A stretch of DNA of 16,427 nt from CAYGBW01 sp964348185 (GTDB taxonomy: Bacteria; Desulfobacterota; BSN033; WVXP01): NCBI GenBank assembly GCA_964348185.1, contig CAYGBW010000173.1:1-16427 (forward strand), given 5' to 3'. Both the position numbers and the translations under genes were made by a program. The notes under the pieces are model-generated. The model searched no databases. It saw only the letters and a program-made list of their open reading frames with translations, and was not told the DNA's origin. Below are positions 1 through 6,860 of this stretch, one piece after another; positions within the stretch are counted from its first letter, which is position 1, and each line of letters starts with the position of its first letter.

Positions 1-435
1 TCCCTTATTATGAAGCCTAAGCTGCTCCTGATGGATGAGCCCTTTGGAGCGCTCGATCCAGGAACCCGTGAGGATATGCAGATATTCCTTCTCAAGCTCT
101 GGGAAGAGTTCAAGATGACCATCTTTTTTGTTACCCATGACCTCGAGGAAGCTGTCTTCCTGGGTACGAGGGTCCTGGTGCTCTCGCAGTACTACAGTGA
201 TGCCAGGGGCAATGGCTCCCATGTCGACCGGGGCGCGAGGATCGTCTTTGACTATCCCCTGGAAAGGGCGGCCTTCTCCTCCAACGTGAAGGCAACGGCA
301 AAGTTCGGGCGACTGATTCAGCAGATCAGGAGAGAGGGCTTCGATCCAGATTATCTCCAGAATGCGGCGGACTTTAACCTTGGGCACCCGGATTCTTTCA
401 TCACCTTGTCTCGCGAGCACAGGGGTAGGTCATAA
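1..435 (+). CDS. ABC transporter ATP-binding protein, 3' part (nitrate/sulfonate/urea-type importer family)
   Basis: This is the C-terminal part of a nucleotide-binding subunit that would power import through an inner-membrane ABC transporter. The frame is open from base 1, reading S-L-I before the ATG at 10, so that ATG is internal and the gene begins outside the window. Visible motifs are Walker B with catalytic Glu and D-loop (LLLMDEPFGALDP) and the H-loop (FVTHDLEEA). Walker A and the LSGG signature lie upstream and are not seen. The tail after the ATPase core (about 75 residues, with GFDPDY and FNLGHPDSF) resembles, from memory, ATPases of the nitrate/taurine/sulfonate class, especially urea-carboxylase-associated transporters. 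The substrate is therefore not fixed. The gene ends convergently with the radical SAM gene, 126 nt away, and no clear terminator is seen between them. Confidence 0.85.
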   Translation, partial: SLIMKPKLLLMDEPFGALDPGTREDMQIFLLKLWEEFKMTIFFVTHDLEEAVFLGTRVLVLSQYYSDARGNGSHVDRGARIVFDYPLERAAFSSNVKATAKFGRLIQQIRREGFDPDYLQNAADFNLGHPDSFITLSREHRGRS

Positions 436-561
436 AGCCAACCCTTCACCTGTCCTCCTTTTTGGATTCTCGTCAGAACACTCAACAGGAAGGGCCAAAG
501 AGGATTAGGCCGTTGCCTCGAGATAAGGGATGACGCGGCTACCCCTTGGCACGAGAGGTCG

Positions 562-1590
562 CTAGGCTCTGCTCCCCCCGATTCTGTCGAGGATGTCGTA
601 GTCCCGGGTGCGGTTGAACCGTTCCAACGCCTCCACGAGTTCCTCGTCACCCGCACGGAGAAACGATCCCCCTTCTACGGCTAGACCTTCGTCTGACAGC
701 CCAATGAATAGAGAAATTCGTTTGTCCCTGGCGTGCCGCGAGGCCTCGGCCACATCCTTGAGAAGAGGCGGGGTATACTTGCCCTGTCGAAACTTCTCCT
801 CGAGCATCGTCCCCGCAGCCACGTAGGTGGGGTTCAGGTGCATGTTGATGTGAATACGATACTGCGTTGCGATTTTGCTCAGATAGTCGATGCCATTTTT
901 GATATCCACCACGGCGTCGGCGTCGGTTACGCCGGGAACTGGCTTCTGCATGAAGTAGCACTTCAACCGGTATCCGTACGGAGCCGCCTTGTCTACGAGC
1001 CGCTCAAATACTTCCAACGACAAGCCCTTATTGAAGATGTTGTTTCGGATATGGTCACTAAAAGCTTCAAATCCGATGGCCAATTCTAGCCGGGTGGGGG
1101 TATCGCCTTCTGCCAAGGCCCTCGCAATGAATTCAAGTTCAGCGAACTCCACAAACTCTGGCCGCGTCTCAATAGACAAAACCGATAGGTTGGGCAAGTT
1201 GAGGTTGAGCTGAGCCAACAGGTACATCAAGGCTGTGGACGAGAAAGTCTGTTGGTCGAGGATCGAGCCGTTGTTGCTAATGATGACCTTGCGGACGGAT
1301 TCCCGAACCCGGATCAGCTCGTGATCATGGAAGACGGAATCGATCTGAGCCATAAGCGCCCGATAGGAGACATGGTTTTGGGACATCTTCGACGGCAGGT
1401 TACAGCCGAGGCACCTCGACCAGCGGCACGCCTGAGAGTAGAAAACGATGAACAGGATCAGGCCCTCCTCGGACTGCTGGAACCACATATCCGCTGGAAT
1501 GTTATCGTTGTGCCCTTCGTCAAAGGCGTAGGTCTTGCCCGCCTTTTGGGAAGCCTCCAGAATCTGGTTGGCCGAGGCCTCAGCCTTCAT
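562..1590 (-). CDS. Radical SAM protein, Elp3/RaSEA (TIGR01210)-like
   Basis: This is a probable 4Fe-4S/S-adenosylmethionine radical enzyme of 342 residues. The cluster motif is ACRWSRCLGC, a CX4CX2C spacing with cysteines at about residues 55, 60 and 63, not the classical CX3CX2C. Downstream, NNGSILD, SIETRPEFVE, AIGFEAFSDHIRNN-FNKG and YFMQKPVPG match the barrel motifs I know from the Elp3 / archaeosine-RaSEA group. Archaeosine is not made in bacteria, no partner gene is nearby, and there is no acetyltransferase or TRAM domain, so the substrate is unknown. I start at the ATG at 1590. The longer frame back to a TTG at 1668 would use the -35 box of the gene's own promoter as its start codon. 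It is transcribed divergently from the cyclase gene. Confidence 0.8.
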   Translation of the reverse strand: MKAEASANQILEASQKAGKTYAFDEGHNDNIPADMWFQQSEEGLILFIVFYSQACRWSRCLGCNLPSKMSQNHVSYRALMAQIDSVFHDHELIRVRESVRKVIISNNGSILDQQTFSSTALMYLLAQLNLNLPNLSVLSIETRPEFVEFAELEFIARALAEGDTPTRLELAIGFEAFSDHIRNNIFNKGLSLEVFERLVDKAAPYGYRLKCYFMQKPVPGVTDADAVVDIKNGIDYLSKIATQYRIHINMHLNPTYVAAGTMLEEKFRQGKYTPPLLKDVAEASRHARDKRISLFIGLSDEGLAVEGGSFLRAGDEELVEALERFNRTRDYDILDRIGGSRA

Positions 1591-1640
1591 GTCTTTAAGC
1601 TTTCTTCGGGGTTGATGCTTTGATTTTGCCTGTAATCGTG

Positions 1641-1668
1641 AGTCTAGCAGGTTCTCGATAATTGTCAA
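1641..1668 (-). promoter_or_regulatory. Sigma70-type promoter of the radical SAM gene
   Basis: On the minus strand there is a perfect -35 TTGACA (1668-1663), a 16-nt spacer and TAGACT (1646-1641). The -10 is preceded by TGC, an extended -10. Transcription would begin near 1634, leaving about a 44-nt leader before the ATG at 1590. It argues against the upstream TTG start. Confidence 0.6.
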
Positions 1669-1717
1669 GAAAGGCGAAGATTCATATCCAATCCACTACC
1701 CCATCTTCCGGTCCCAT

Positions 1718-1747
1718 TTGACACCCTCCGGGTACCTACCTTATAAT
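1718..1747 (+). promoter_or_regulatory. Consensus sigma70 promoter of the cyclase gene
   Basis: Both hexamers match the consensus exactly: TTGACA at 1718-1723, an 18-nt spacer, and TATAAT at 1742-1747. Transcription would start near 1754, 27 nt before the chosen ATG. The promoter lies back to back with that of the radical SAM gene, with 49 nt between the two -35 boxes. Confidence 0.8.
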
Positions 1748-1780
1748 CAGTGCGGGAGTCAGTCGCCTGGAGAGACTCAT

Positions 1781-3517
1781 ATGCCATCACCGGGCATGCA
1801 ACGGAAGCTCACCGCTATCTTCATTGCGGACGTCCGAGGTTACAGCCGCCTCATGGGCGAGGACGAGGAGGCAACCATCCGCACCCTGACGGTCTACCGT
1901 GAAGTGATGGCGACGCTCATCCAGAAGCATTGGGGTAGGGTCGTGGACTCCCCGGGCGATAACCTGTTGGCTGAGTTTGCCAGTGTGGTGGACGCGGTAC
2001 GTTGTGCCGTGGAGATCCAGGAGGAGCTCAAAGCCAGGAACGCTGGGCTGCCTGAAAACCGCAGAATGGAGTTTCGCATCGGCATCAACCTTGGGGATGT
2101 GATTGTGGAGGGTGAAAGGATATACGGGGATGGGGTCAATATTGCGGCCCGGGTCGAGGGGCTGGCCGAGGGTGGAGGCATCTGCATCTCAGGGACCGTC
2201 TACGACCAGGTCAAGAATAAGGTCGCCCTGGGATATGAGTACTTGGGAGAGCAGGCCGTCAAGAACATCGCAGACCCCGTGCGCGTGTACCGGGCGAGGA
2301 TGGATCCTGATGCTGCTGCTGCGAGTCTCGGTGGAGCGCTTGACCTACCCGACAAGCCCTCTCTCGCCGTCCTGCCCTTTGTCAACATGAGTGGGGATCC
2401 GGAGCAGGAGTATTTCAGCGACGGATTAACCGAGGATCTCATCACTGACCTATCCAAGATTTCAGGGGTGTTTGTCATTGCCCGCAACTCTGTCTTTACC
2501 TACAAGGGCAAGGCCGTTAAGGTAGAGGATGTGGGACGGGAACTGGGGGTACGGAATGTGTTGGAGGGCAGCGTGCGAAAGGCTGGCGACAGGGTTCGGA
2601 TCACGGCACAACTGGTGGATGCCAAAACAGGGGGTCACCTTTGGGCGGAACGGTATGACCGGGATTTGAGAGACATTTTTGCTCTCCAAGACGAGGTCAC
2701 GCAGAAAATCGTGGCGGCTCTGGCGGTGAAGCTAACCGGGGATGAGCAGGAGCGCCTGGTGCGTCAATACACTGACAATCTGGAGGCTTACGACTATACC
2801 TTGCGGGGGATGGAGTATTTCTCTCGGGCAACGAAAGAGGCAAACGCTCAGGCACGACAGATGTTCGAGAAGGCCATTGACCTGGACCCAGAGTACGCAC
2901 TGGCATACTGCCGCTTGGGTTTGACCCATTTGATGGAGTGGGCTTTCGGATGGACTCAGGACCCACAGTCGCTGGAGCAGGCCTTCGAACTGGCGCAGAG
3001 GGCCATAGCCCTGGATGACTCCCTGCCTGAAGCCCACAGCGTGTTGGGCGACGTCTATCTGTGGAAAAAACAACACGAACAAGCCATTGCCGAGCTGGAG
3101 AAGACCATCGCTCTCGATCCCAACGATGCTGACGGGCTGACGGACCTGGGGAGTATTCTGACCTGGGCCGGGAGGCCAGAGGAGGCCATTGGGTTGATCA
3201 AGAAGGCGATGCGCTTTAACCCTCATTATCCGGCTTACTATCTATTCCACCTCGGCCATGCCTGTTTCTTGACCGGGGAATATGAGGAGGCGATTGCAGC
3301 GCTCAAGAGAGTTCTCAACCGCAACCCCGATTTTGTTCCCGCCCACTTTTATTTGGCTGCCAGTTATAGTGAGCTGGGACAGGAGGAGGAAGCCCGCACT
3401 CACGTGACAGAATTGCCTGAAGGATCGTTAGAGGAAACGGGCCAGAGGCTGCCGTATAAAGATCATGGGGTATTAGAACGCCTATTCGGCGCCCTACGCA
3501 AGGTGGGGCGAAAGTGA
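1781..3517 (+). CDS. Class III adenylate/guanylate cyclase with FlgO-like domain and TPR repeats
   Basis: This is a 578-residue soluble protein predicted to make cAMP in the cytoplasm. Residues about 8-175 form a class III cyclase catalytic domain. The metal-binding aspartates are D17 (FIADVRGYS) and D60 (SPGDNLL), 43 apart. The YGDGVNIAAR motif supplies a purine-recognition Asp (D117) and the transition-state pair N120/R124, so the active site looks intact. Residues about 191-315 (DKPSLAVLPF, FSDGLTEDLI, YDRDLRDIFALQDEV) form the FlgO/TolB-N-like module common in cyclase-TPR proteins. About 320-560 holds several TPRs. No membrane segment or signal peptide is seen. The start is ATG 1781, with GGAGAG 6 nt upstream; a frame extension to TTG 1718 runs into the -35 box. 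It is monocistronic, followed by a GC hairpin. TPR partner and effector are unknown. Confidence 0.88.
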   Translation: MPSPGMQRKLTAIFIADVRGYSRLMGEDEEATIRTLTVYREVMATLIQKHWGRVVDSPGDNLLAEFASVVDAVRCAVEIQEELKARNAGLPENRRMEFRIGINLGDVIVEGERIYGDGVNIAARVEGLAEGGGICISGTVYDQVKNKVALGYEYLGEQAVKNIADPVRVYRARMDPDAAAASLGGALDLPDKPSLAVLPFVNMSGDPEQEYFSDGLTEDLITDLSKISGVFVIARNSVFTYKGKAVKVEDVGRELGVRNVLEGSVRKAGDRVRITAQLVDAKTGGHLWAERYDRDLRDIFALQDEVTQKIVAALAVKLTGDEQERLVRQYTDNLEAYDYTLRGMEYFSRATKEANAQARQMFEKAIDLDPEYALAYCRLGLTHLMEWAFGWTQDPQSLEQAFELAQRAIALDDSLPEAHSVLGDVYLWKKQHEQAIAELEKTIALDPNDADGLTDLGSILTWAGRPEEAIGLIKKAMRFNPHYPAYYLFHLGHACFLTGEYEEAIAALKRVLNRNPDFVPAHFYLAASYSELGQEEEARTHVTELPEGSLEETGQRLPYKDHGVLERLFGALRKVGRK

Positions 3518-3521
3518 AGCT

Positions 3522-3540
3522 CCCCGCCCACAGGGCGGGG
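3522..3540 (+). terminator. GC-rich hairpin after the cyclase gene
   Basis: There is a perfect 8-bp stem, CCCCGCCC / GGGCGGGG, with an ACA loop, starting 4 nt after the stop codon. No T-run follows, so it may stabilise the 3' end or act with Rho and not be a classical intrinsic terminator. It is followed at 3565-3590 by a second short dyad (GCCTT-TGGCG-AAGGC) that looks like a dispersed intergenic repeat. Confidence 0.45.
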
Positions 3541-3654
3541 CATCGGTAGCAAAGCCAAGCGGAACGGCGCCGAAGCCTTTGGCGAAGGCGAGTGATCGGT
3601 TGCGGTCAGAGCAGGGTTTGGGAGAAGGCGCTACGATATGTTGTAAATTTCTGC

Positions 3655-3683
3655 TTGCAAAACACAAAATATGGCGCTAGATT
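3655..3683 (+). promoter_or_regulatory. Candidate promoter of the yebC-ruvCAB operon
   Basis: TTGCAA (3655-3660), a 17-nt spacer and TAGATT (3678-3683) lie in an AT-richer pocket. The expected start near 3690 is about 19 nt before the yebC ATG. Each hexamer matches consensus at about four of six positions. Confidence 0.45.
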
Positions 3684-3708
3684 GGGGGTATCATCAAGGA
3701 GGCAGGAG

Positions 3709-4461
3709 ATGTCCGGTCATTCAAAATGGAGTTCCATCAAGCACAAGAAGGGGGCCCTGGATGCCAAGAGGGGAAAGATTTTTAGCCGGTTGATCAAGGA
3801 GATATCGGTTGCCGCCCGTTTGGGTGGGGGGGATCCAGGGAGCAACCCCCGCCTGAGACAGGCCATTCTCGCGGCCAAGGCTGAGAACGTGCCGAAAGAG
3901 AATATCGATAGGGCCACAAAGAAGGGTACGGGCGAGCTCGAGGGAGCCAAGTATGAGGAGCTTGCCTATGAAGGGTACGGACCTGGAGGGGTGGCGGTTC
4001 TTGTTGAGACGCTGACTGACAATAAGAATCGGACGACTGCTGCGGTCCGGCACGTCTTTGCCAAGCACGGCGGAAGCTTCGGAGAAACGGGGTGTGTTTC
4101 CTGGCTGTTCGATAAGAAAGGGCTGATCGTCTTCGACAAGGAACAGGTGCAGGAAGAGACCCTCATGAATGTCGTCCTAGATGGTGGTGCCGAGGATATC
4201 CATGAGACAGAAAAGGAGTTCGAAGTGATCACAGCCCCTGAATCTCTGGAGGAGGTCCGGGCGGCGGTGGAGGAGGGGCAATTGCCATACAGTTTTGCAG
4301 AAGTAACGATGTACCCTCAGAGTACGGTGAAACTGGAAGGTCGAGATGCAGAGAAGATGCTGAGATTGATGGAAGCCCTTGAGGATTCGGACGACGTCCA
4401 GAAGGTCTATGCCAATTTCGACATTCCCGATTCGGTCATGGAGGAGTTGAGCGGCTCATAA
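3709..4461 (+). CDS. yebC: YebC/PmpR family protein (transcriptional regulator / ribosome-associated factor)
   Basis: This is a 250-residue member of the universal YebC/TACO1 family. It begins with the hallmark MSGHSKWSSIKHKKG; the ATG at 3709 is placed by that motif and by a strong AAGGAGG 6 nt upstream, although the frame stays open for 39 codons more. Other family landmarks are RGKIFSRLIKEI, NPRLRQAI, NVPKENIDRA, YEGYGPGG, TLTDNKNRT and a C-terminal VYANFDIP. Family members have been described as DNA-binding regulators (for example of ruv or quorum-sensing genes), and more recently as helpers of translation through proline stretches, so the exact role here is open. It is first in a co-directional set with ruvC, ruvA and ruvB, a widespread arrangement. 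The ruvC start follows 41 nt after the stop. Confidence 0.95.
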   Translation: MSGHSKWSSIKHKKGALDAKRGKIFSRLIKEISVAARLGGGDPGSNPRLRQAILAAKAENVPKENIDRATKKGTGELEGAKYEELAYEGYGPGGVAVLVETLTDNKNRTTAAVRHVFAKHGGSFGETGCVSWLFDKKGLIVFDKEQVQEETLMNVVLDGGAEDIHETEKEFEVITAPESLEEVRAAVEEGQLPYSFAEVTMYPQSTVKLEGRDAEKMLRLMEALEDSDDVQKVYANFDIPDSVMEELSGS

Positions 4462-4502
4462 AGGCTGACACCCCCTCAGAGAAAGATTCGTGGAGAGACA
4501 GG

Positions 4503-5006
4503 TTGACAAACTCTCACCCGAAGAGAGCAATCGGAATTGATCCAGGGCTTGCCGCAACGGGGTTTGCCGTTGTGGAGACGATCAAAGGAGGAGGCCGGGT
4601 CTGTGAATGGGGAGGGATAAAAACGGATGCACGGGATCCGGTGGCGTCTCGTCTCTGCAGACTCTTTGATGGGGTTGTTGAGATCATGGAGAAATGGCTT
4701 CCAGATCTCATGGTGATGGAGGACGTTTTTGTGGTTGACCGGTTTCCCCGCACCGCGATTCAGCTTGGCGAGGTTCGCGGTGTGATCTGTCTGGCCGCCC
4801 GGAAGCTAGAGGTTCCCATCGCTGAGATCAAGCCAACAGAGGTCAAAAGGGCACTCACCGGAAACGGACGTGCTGCGAAGGATCAGATCGAGAGGTCTCT
4901 GAGGCGGATGCTCGGAATTGAAGGCAGGATCACACCCAATCACGCCTCCGATGCCATGGCCCTGGCCTTGACAGGGCTCTCCAGAAGGGGTTGGCTTCGC
5001 TGGTAG
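4503..5006 (+). CDS. ruvC: Crossover junction endodeoxyribonuclease RuvC
   Basis: RuvC is the Mg-dependent nuclease that cuts Holliday junctions symmetrically after RuvAB branch migration. This protein has 167 residues, close to the family norm. Visible active-site positions are D13 (GIDPG), E73 (VMEDVFV) and D150 (HASDAMALAL). The fourth acidic position, D138 in E. coli, is His147 here, as in Thermus thermophilus RuvC (H143/D146), so the site should be active. NGRAAKDQI is a conserved segment. The start must be TTG at 4503: no other start codon lies between the upstream region and the first catalytic Asp, and GGAGAG sits 5 nt upstream. The gene is second in yebC-ruvC-ruvA-ruvB; 64 nt separate it from ruvA. 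Confidence 0.95.
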   Translation: MTNSHPKRAIGIDPGLAATGFAVVETIKGGGRVCEWGGIKTDARDPVASRLCRLFDGVVEIMEKWLPDLMVMEDVFVVDRFPRTAIQLGEVRGVICLAARKLEVPIAEIKPTEVKRALTGNGRAAKDQIERSLRRMLGIEGRITPNHASDAMALALTGLSRRGWLRW

Positions 5007-5070
5007 GAGGAGGGATCCCTTGGAAAGGGGGGCGGATCTTGGCCTGTCGGAGTGATCGAGGAGGGCCGCG

Positions 5071-5694
5071 TTGATTCGGTATATTGAGGGAAGACTTCTA
5101 AAGAAGGAGGACGACCGTGCCGTGGTCTTGGCCAACGGAGTGGGGTATGAGGTCCTCCTTCCCCCTATTGTCCGCCAGAGTTTTAACCGCATCAAAGCCG
5201 GAGAGGATGGGGATCTGGTTAAGCTCCATATCTCCTATCAGCAGAGTGAACGGCAACCCAAGCCTCTGTTGATCGGATTTAACACCGAGCCCGAAAAGGA
5301 ATTCTTCGAGAAGTTCATCACGGTAGGGGACATTGGACCGACCACGGCTGTCAAGGCGCTGATGGTGAGCATCTCCCAGATCGCAAGGGCGATCGAGGAT
5401 CGGGATGCAGGAGCGATTCAAAGGCTGAAGGGAGTTGGCGCCAGGACGGCAGAAAAGATTATCGCTGCCCTCAATGGCAAAGTGGGAAAATTCGCGCTCA
5501 TGCGTGAAGACTCGGTCTCCTCTGTCCAGGAACAGGAGGACCTGAGGAGTCAGGTGGAAGCGGTGCTGATCAAGGATCTGGGCCATCGAGCCTCAGAGGC
5601 CCACCGAATGGTGGATGGGGCCCTCAGGCGGAATCCGCACATATCGACCCCTGAAGAACTCTTTGAGGAGGTCTACCGGGGCGAGAAAGGATAG
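5071..5694 (+). CDS. ruvA: Holliday junction branch migration protein RuvA, divergent acidic pin
   Basis: RuvA binds four-way junctions as tetramers and loads the RuvB motors. The protein has 207 residues: an OB-fold (about 1-68, with NGVGYEVLLP), two helix-hairpin-helix motifs (GDIGPTTAVKAL about 86-97, and LKGVGARTAEKII about 119-131), and a C-terminal RuvB-binding domain III (QVEAVLIKDLG-RASEAHRMV). The segment between strand end and the LIGF motif reads YQQSERQPKPLLIGF, where E. coli has VREDAQLLYGF. By hand alignment the stretch from GVGYEV to this GF is about 7 residues longer than in E. coli, and the REDA acidic pin is not recognisable. The start is TTG 5071 with GAGGAGGG 5 nt upstream. 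The ruvB ATG follows 11 nt after the stop. Confidence 0.93.
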   Translation: MIRYIEGRLLKKEDDRAVVLANGVGYEVLLPPIVRQSFNRIKAGEDGDLVKLHISYQQSERQPKPLLIGFNTEPEKEFFEKFITVGDIGPTTAVKALMVSISQIARAIEDRDAGAIQRLKGVGARTAEKIIAALNGKVGKFALMREDSVSSVQEQEDLRSQVEAVLIKDLGHRASEAHRMVDGALRRNPHISTPEELFEEVYRGEKG

Positions 5695-5705
5695 GTTAGT
5701 TCTCA

Positions 5706-6773
5706 ATGAGCCGGGAGACACCTGGAGATCAAACAATCCTTGCTTCGACTGAGCAGGGGGTAGAGGAGTTCCTCGACCTTCGACCCAGACGTCTATCCGA
5801 ATACATCGGTCAGGCTCGTGTGCTGGAGTCTCTCCAAATCGCGATTCAAGCCGCAAAGGAGCGGGGCGATCCCCTCGATCATGTGCTCTTCCATTCCCCT
5901 CCTGGACTGGGTAAGACAACACTGGCCCATATTATTGCGAGGGAAATGGATGTCAACATAGTTGCCTCCTCTGGACCCGCCATCGAGAGAGGGGGAGAGC
6001 TGATCAGTATCCTGACCCATCTGGAACGAGGGGAGGTTCTGTTTATCGATGAGATTCATCGATTGCCAAAGGTGGTAGAGGAATTCCTCTACCCTGCCAT
6101 GGAAGACTTCTCCATAGATTTCATTTTTGACAAAGGTGCCCATGCGCGGAGCCACCGTTATCGATTGGAGCCCTTTACCCTGGTGGGGGCGACGACCCGC
6201 TCAGGACTCCTTTCGGCCCCACTGAGGGAGCGTTTTGGAATCTTCAGAACGTTGGAGTTCTATTCGAAGGAGGAGTTATGTCGTGTCGTCTCCCGCTCTG
6301 CCCGGATCCTCAAAGTAGCCATTGATGATGGAGGTAAAAACGAAATTGCAAAACGAAGCCGTGGTACCCCTCGGATTGCCAACAGGCTCCTGAAGCGGGT
6401 TCGAGACTATACCCAGGTGAAGGGCGATGGGGTCATTCGCCGGGAGATTGCCTGTCAAGCCCTGGAGCTTGAAGGAGTAGACGAAATCGGCCTGACAGAC
6501 CTGGACCGGCGATTCATCGAAGCCATTGTCCGGTTTTACAACGGAGGGCCTGTCGGTATTGAGGCGATTGCTGCTACCCTCCAGGAGGAGTCTGACACCC
6601 TGGTCGATATGGTGGAACCCTACCTGTTGAAGATTGGCTTCGTGACCCGGAGCCCCAACGGCAGAAAGACGACCGACCAGGCACATGAATACCTTGGTTT
6701 ACCCCCCCAGCCACACCGGAACAGACAGTTGTCCTTTGGCAAACTCAAAAAAATGGATCCCCCCTCCCCCTAA
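5706..6773 (+). CDS. ruvB: Holliday junction branch migration ATPase RuvB
   Basis: RuvB is the hexameric AAA+ motor that pumps DNA through RuvA-bound junctions. It has 355 residues, near the usual length. Seen in order: P-loop SPPGLGKTT (residues 64-72), the RuvB-specific SSGPAIERGGEL, Walker B VLFIDEIHRL (111-120), VEEFLYPAMED, sensor 1 VGATTRSG, the arginine-finger segment LRERFG (173-178), sensor 2 GTPRIANRLL, and a C-terminal winged helix (GGPVGIEAIAATL to GRKTTDQAHEYLG). The first Walker A glycine, nearly invariant as GPPGLGKT in RuvB, is Ser64. The catalytic residues are otherwise present. The ATG at 5706 has little Shine-Dalgarno sequence and lies close behind ruvA, so coupled translation is likely. 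It is the last gene of the operon. Confidence 0.95.
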   Translation: MSRETPGDQTILASTEQGVEEFLDLRPRRLSEYIGQARVLESLQIAIQAAKERGDPLDHVLFHSPPGLGKTTLAHIIAREMDVNIVASSGPAIERGGELISILTHLERGEVLFIDEIHRLPKVVEEFLYPAMEDFSIDFIFDKGAHARSHRYRLEPFTLVGATTRSGLLSAPLRERFGIFRTLEFYSKEELCRVVSRSARILKVAIDDGGKNEIAKRSRGTPRIANRLLKRVRDYTQVKGDGVIRREIACQALELEGVDEIGLTDLDRRFIEAIVRFYNGGPVGIEAIAATLQEESDTLVDMVEPYLLKIGFVTRSPNGRKTTDQAHEYLGLPPQPHRNRQLSFGKLKKMDPPSP

Positions 6774-6788
6774 TCTCTCGCCGAGAGA
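6774..6788 (+). terminator. Short hairpin between ruvB and the convergent rodZ-like gene
   Basis: TCTCTC-GCC-GAGAGA directly follows the ruvB stop codon. Only a weak T-rich stretch (GGTTTTGG) lies further on, so termination here is plausible but not shown. The 87-nt convergent gap holds nothing else I can support. Confidence 0.3.
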
Positions 6789-6860
6789 GGATCGGCTTGC
6801 GGTTTTGGAGGTTCGACGGGGGAAGAAGGGATAATCGGTCATAGGTGGGGCGTCGTGTGA

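Noticed and set aside
10..435. ATG at base 10 as the start of the ABC ATPase
   Set aside because: The frame is open to base 1 and the protein lacks Walker A and the signature motif, so the gene is cut by the window edge.
513..562. Imperfect hairpin (AAGGG/CCCTT with outer CCTCG/CGAGaGG) between the ABC and radical SAM genes
   Set aside because: It has a large loop, bulges and no T-run on either strand; not enough to call a terminator.
1591..1668. TTG at 1668 as start of the radical SAM gene
   Set aside because: That TTG is part of an exact -35 box with a matching extended -10; transcription would begin downstream of it.
1718..1780. TTG at 1718 as start of the cyclase
   Set aside because: It is the -35 hexamer of a perfect promoter; the ATG at 1781 has a good ribosome-binding site.
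4921..4975. RuvC missing one catalytic aspartate (His147 at the E. coli D138 position)
   Set aside because: Thermus thermophilus RuvC uses a His at this position, so it is a known active variant and not a defect.
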